Assembly (NCBI GenBank): GCA_963995505.1
Contig: OZ023184.1
Coordinates: 14,276,308-14,340,307 of the forward strand
Length of the DNA: 64,000 bases
From: Hypericum androsaemum
Lineage: Eukaryota; Streptophyta; Magnoliopsida; Malpighiales; Hypericaceae
Reading direction: 5' to 3'
Numbering within the stretch: the stretch's first letter is position 1; every line of letters begins with the position of its first letter. Of this stretch, positions 60,613 to 64,000 are shown in pieces. Both the position numbers and the translations under genes were made by a program. The notes below the pieces were generated by a model, which was not told the DNA's origin, ran no database searches, and saw only the letters and a program-made list of their open reading frames with translations.

Positions 60613-61194
60613 ATGGCTACTGGAGAAAGGTATCTAAACTTTTGTGCAACGAAACTTCGACAAAAGGTTCTGAAGCGCCGTTTACCGCTGCGAGTGCCTA
60701 AGGATGACATGTATGTCATCATTGAGCATATCGAGGCTATTCACCGGGAGATGCAAGACTGCATCTGGGCCGGAGGTTATAATTATGGAGAGGACTGGCC
60801 CTCCATGTTTCGAGACCTCCTGGTCACGCTGAAAATCCAAGAAGATATGTGTGTCTTCTCGGAACCTGAGATTAATACCCATAGAGATGCCCTCTATGGT
60901 CTGATCTACTACCTCGAGGAGAGGGGTCCTCTCAGAGAAATGATACCTTCTCCCGTCCTGGAGCTGCGAAGCAGTTTGGTCCTAAACCGCTACCTCGCTA
61001 AGGAGTACTATTACAATTTTTCTCCGCTCCTGGTCATCTGGATTATGGATTCGATCCCAGTTCCGGTGGTGAACTTGGAACCTTTCACCGGATCGTCCTC
61101 GCACTCGGTCCCCACAGGATCGTCCTCGGACCCGGATCCAGATATGTATTTGGATTCTCCCACCGGATCGCCTGGACACCCGATCCCTATGTGA
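60613..61194 (+). CDS. Extra ORF of unknown function in the Copia leader, upstream of gag
   Basis: An open frame of 193 codons from ATG 60613 (the frame stays open upstream from 60592). I do not recognise the product. The N-terminal two thirds are well mixed and protein-like: RYLNFCATKLRQKVLKRRLP, YVIIEHIEAIHREMQDCIWA, MFRDLLVTLKIQEDMCVF, RDALYGLIYYLEERGPLREM. The C-terminus is a Ser/Pro/Asp-rich tail with three TGS repeats (PFTGSSSHS, PTGSSSDPDPDM, PTGSPGHP). There are no cysteine knuckles, DUF4219 or UBN2 motifs, so it is not gag; gag begins separately at 61567. TTGCAG just before 60598 would make a splice acceptor and GGTAAAAATC at about 60224 a donor, so it could be the second exon of a captured gene. 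It is intact while gag is not, which is unexpected. Confidence 0.55.
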   Translation: MATGERYLNFCATKLRQKVLKRRLPLRVPKDDMYVIIEHIEAIHREMQDCIWAGGYNYGEDWPSMFRDLLVTLKIQEDMCVFSEPEINTHRDALYGLIYYLEERGPLREMIPSPVLELRSSLVLNRYLAKEYYYNFSPLLVIWIMDSIPVPVVNLEPFTGSSSHSVPTGSSSDPDPDMYLDSPTGSPGHPIPM

Positions 61195-61566
61195 TTACAT
61201 GTTATGTTTAACTGTCCCCATATACATATGTTTTTTTTGGGAGAATTTTGTATAATAGGTTGAGACCGTGTCTGAGTTTTTTATGTGCGTGTAAATTCAG
61301 AATGTACAAATGCATATGTGATGCGTGTCATTAAACAAAGATGTTTGTTTAGCTGCTAACACTTGAGTTTACTATCGATGAACTTTAAATAGTTTGAGTT
61401 TAAAATTAATACTTGAATGGTAAGGGGAAGCATGCCCGCGACCCACTTTGATTTTGAGGTTAATCAAGGACTTCATATCGTTAAAAGTTATGAGTGTTTA
61501 GTAAATTGAATCATATTGCCAAATCAAATTTCTAATATGTTCTCGTATTAAAAATTCCCTATAGAG

Positions 61567-62289
61567 ATGTCAGTTGCTTCTAGATCTATCATAGCTGAGT
61601 TAAACTGTGAGTTAAAACTCAACAGTGAAAACTATGAGAACTGGAGCATGAAAATCTAATATGTGCTTGAGGAACAAGAAGTTCTGGAGCACATACATGT
61701 GATAATGGATGAGCCTAATGAAGGCACAACTGCTCAACATAAGCGAGACAAAGAAGCTTATGTTATTTGGAAGAAAAAGAACACTACTGCCCGGTTGATT
61801 TTATTGATTTCGATGATGGATGATGTCACCTGATAATTTTGCGTGTATGACAACGCAAAAGAGTTATGAGACGCTCTCAAACAAAAATTCGGAAAGTTTT
61901 CAGTGTCAAAGCTGCGTGCTTTGACCATAAGGTTTGACACCTTTAAGAAGCGTCCGGAGGTTACCATGAGGAAATACTTGAGAGTGATGTCTAATATGAT
62001 CAGTGAACTGGCAGAGGCTGGTCACATACTTAGCAACGAGCAGCAGATTCAAGCTATCATCCGTTCCCTACCACCAAGTTGGGAACAGATGAAGATGAAT
62101 CTTACCCATTCTGACCATTTGGTAACATTTGATGATGTTGCCAGACACCTTGAGCTGGAGGAAGATCAGCTCCTAGCTATGAAATCCCACCCTGAAGTCC
62201 ATTCGACTAGTTCAACTGGGAGTGGTGGGAAAAGGAAAAAAGGTAAAGGGAAGGGTAAGTGTAAGGAAACTCCAAAGGCTGAAAAATAA
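61567..62289 (+). pseudogene. Copia gag (UBN2-type), with stop codons
   Basis: Start ATG 61567: MSVASRSIIAELNCELKLNS, then ENYENWSMKI (the DUF4219-like N-terminus), then the UBN2 region ending in IRFDTFKKRPEVTMRKYLRV, IIRSLPPSWEQMKMNLTHSD and FDDVARHLELEEDQL. A Lys-rich tract KRKKGKGKGKCKETPK follows. In-frame stops occur after SMKI, after MMDDVT and before DALKQKF; the frame from 61903 is open to 62287. Downstream in another segment the zinc knuckle is damaged (YFNCQ*KGHFAKDC, about 62350-62397), with Tyr for the first Cys. Confidence 0.88.
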
Positions 62290-62397
62290 GGAATCAAGTT
62301 AGATGGCTCCAAGGCTAAAAAGAAAAAGCGGTTTAACATTTCAAAAGTGAAATATTTTAACTGTCAATAGAAGGGACATTTTGCAAAAGATTGCAAG

Positions 62398-64000
62398 ATG
62401 CCCAAGCAGGTACACCTAAACTCAAGTGTGAGTAAATTGTACGTATCATCTTGTACCCTTCTAACTGAGTCACATTCTATGTGGGTGATTGATTCAAGAG
62501 CGACAGACCATGTAGCTAGAGACCGTTGTTCGTTCGTTGAATATAGGCAGTTGCCGGCTGGAGCAAAAATTATTTTTGTCGGTAACAACTCGTGCGTAGA
62601 TGTGAAAGGTTTGGGTACTTGTAAATTGTACCTTCGTGGTGGTCGTGCCCTTCTTTTACATGACGTGTTGTTTGCTCCAGATATTCGAAGGAACCTGATC
62701 TCAGTTTCGGCCTTAATGTCTTTAGATTTTCGGTTGTCGTTTAAGGACGACACTGTTATATTATATTTGGATGATGCCTATTTTGGCCTTGGATATATAT
62801 CAGAAAGTTTTTTAATTCTGAATATTGATCCAAATGATAGTTTTTCCTTAGTCACTAGTTCAAACTCATCGGAAGATGATATTAAACTGTGGCATTCTAG
62901 ACTAGGCCATATCGATCAGGATCGTTTAAACCGTCTAGCTAAGGCAGGACTACTGGAAAATGTAGAGAAATCTATTACCCAGATGCGTATCCTGTCTAGA
63001 AGGGAAAAGCACAAGGAAACCTTTCGGTGCTGGGGCTAGAGCCAAATTTCTACTACAATTAGTCCATTCCGACATCTATGGTCCAATGAACGTGAGGGCA
63101 AGGCATGAAGCATATTACTTCATCACCTTCATTGACGACTATACTAGATATGGTCTGATATACCTGATTTCTCACAAGTCTGAAGCCTTAAACTGCTTCA
63201 TAACGTACATGCATTTTGTTGAGAATCAGACGGACAGAAAGATAAAGGCCTTACGAACTGATCGTGGCCGTGAATATCTTTCTGATGAGTTCAAAGCTCT
63301 ATACATTAAAAAAGGAATTGAACATCAGTTGTTCATTCCCTATACACTCCAGCAAAATGGGATTGGTGAAAGAAGGAATAGAACCCTTCTTGACATGGTT
63401 AGATCGATGATGACAGAGGCAAGTTTGCCTATATCATTCTACGGAGATGTGCTCCTGACTGCCGCATACGTTCTAAACCGTGTCTCCTCCAAGTCTGTTA
63501 CAACCACTCCTTATGAAATGCGGATAGATCGAAAGCCCGATCTATCCTATTTTAAGCCATGTGGATGTGCATCCCATGTCCATTCTACCTCAAGTACTTT
63601 CGATAAATTAGGGCCCTGAGGTAGAAAAAGTATCTTTATAAGATACCCAAAGGTATCTAAAGAGTACGTGTTCGTGAGTGAAATGGACGATGGACATGTA
63701 ACAGAATTTGAATCACGTGATGCCACATTTTTTGAGAAAGAATTTCTAAGGTTGAGGGAGGTTAGTAATGACCTTACCCTTTATGAGACAGATGAACCAG
63801 AATTAACTAGATCACTTCTTCCAAGTGGGAGAATTGAGGAGGAAGATAGAGATTTTCTAACTCAAAATGATCCGGAAGGTCGTGATCTGAGTTCTGAAAG
63901 GGAGATAATTCCTTATTCCAGTGGGAGTACGGTATTTCCACCCAGTGGGAGTGTGATTCCTAGATATGATGAATATATGAGAGATGTTTATCAAAATCGG
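62398..64000 (+). pseudogene. Copia pol: protease, GAG-pre-integrase, integrase (runs off the window)
   Basis: Protease: MWVIDSRATDHV, where the catalytic D-S-G-A signature reads DSRA. GAG-pre-integrase: LWHSRLGHIDQDRLNRLAKA. After a frame change near 63020-63085, integrase: ITFIDDYTRYGLIYL, ALRTDRGREYLS, NGIGERRNRTLLDMVRSMM, which keep the D, D and E catalytic residues. A TGA at 63617 follows FDKLGP, then the same frame resumes with SIFIRYPKV, FESRDATFFEKEF and a Ser/Pro-Ser-Gly linker (YSSGSTVFPPSGSVIP) toward the reverse transcriptase outside the window. Order PR-INT-RT is Ty1/Copia. The stops and the protease change mean this copy is not autonomous. Confidence 0.92.

Overview
This is eukaryotic plant nuclear DNA, almost certainly from a eudicot. 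The genes carry GT-AG introns, the proteins match plant families closely, and most of the window is layered transposable elements (LTR elements, LINEs, MULEs, hAT and PIF elements, a Helitron, TRIM and SINE repeats). I cannot name the species. There is no CRISPR array, operon, tRNA or rRNA gene that I can support.

Three intact host genes sit in the left half: a DDX3/Ded1-type DEAD-box RNA helicase (6593-9730, minus, 6 coding exons, 606 aa), a PP2A catalytic subunit (18995-22708, plus, 11 exons, 313 aa) and a sphingoid-base-phosphate phosphatase of the LPP-delta type (23477-26333, minus, 8 exons, 406 aa). PP2A and LPP-delta are convergent. The same three families are immediate neighbours in Arabidopsis (LPPD, PP2A-4, RH11), so this is an old conserved gene block, here stretched by transposon insertions between the helicase and PP2A.

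The right half (about 33.3-57.2 kb) holds a tandem duplication of a fatty acyl-CoA reductase gene of the MALE STERILITY2/FAR2 type, minus strand. The right-hand copy keeps exons 1, 2 and 4-9 but has lost exon 3; its place is taken by a LINE ORF1 and a truncated LTR. The left-hand copy keeps only exon 3 with part of intron 2; a LINE ORF2 fragment and LTRs lie where its other exons should be. The right copy also has an in-frame stop in its last exon and an extra base at its first splice donor, so neither copy looks functional. Paired non-coding segments (33348-34503 with 43968-46705; 39595-42905 with 53426-57155) show the extent of the duplication and give natural empty sites for several later insertions.

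The remainder is transposon-derived: an LTR-element end (1-2265), LINE pieces (2345-3005, 12198-15190, 35226-38170, 51556-52373), a Helitron with helicase remnant (3286-5208), three members of one hAT-like MITE family each with an 8-bp target duplication, four Mutator-like elements (two with exact 9-bp duplications), a Copia pol fragment with its 3' LTR (29740-31853), a PIF/Harbinger element carrying a pectin methylesterase exon (53461-55238), two TRIM-like elements (57156-58296), and at the right edge a Copia element (about 58909 to beyond 64000) with a long leader holding an extra ORF upstream of gag.
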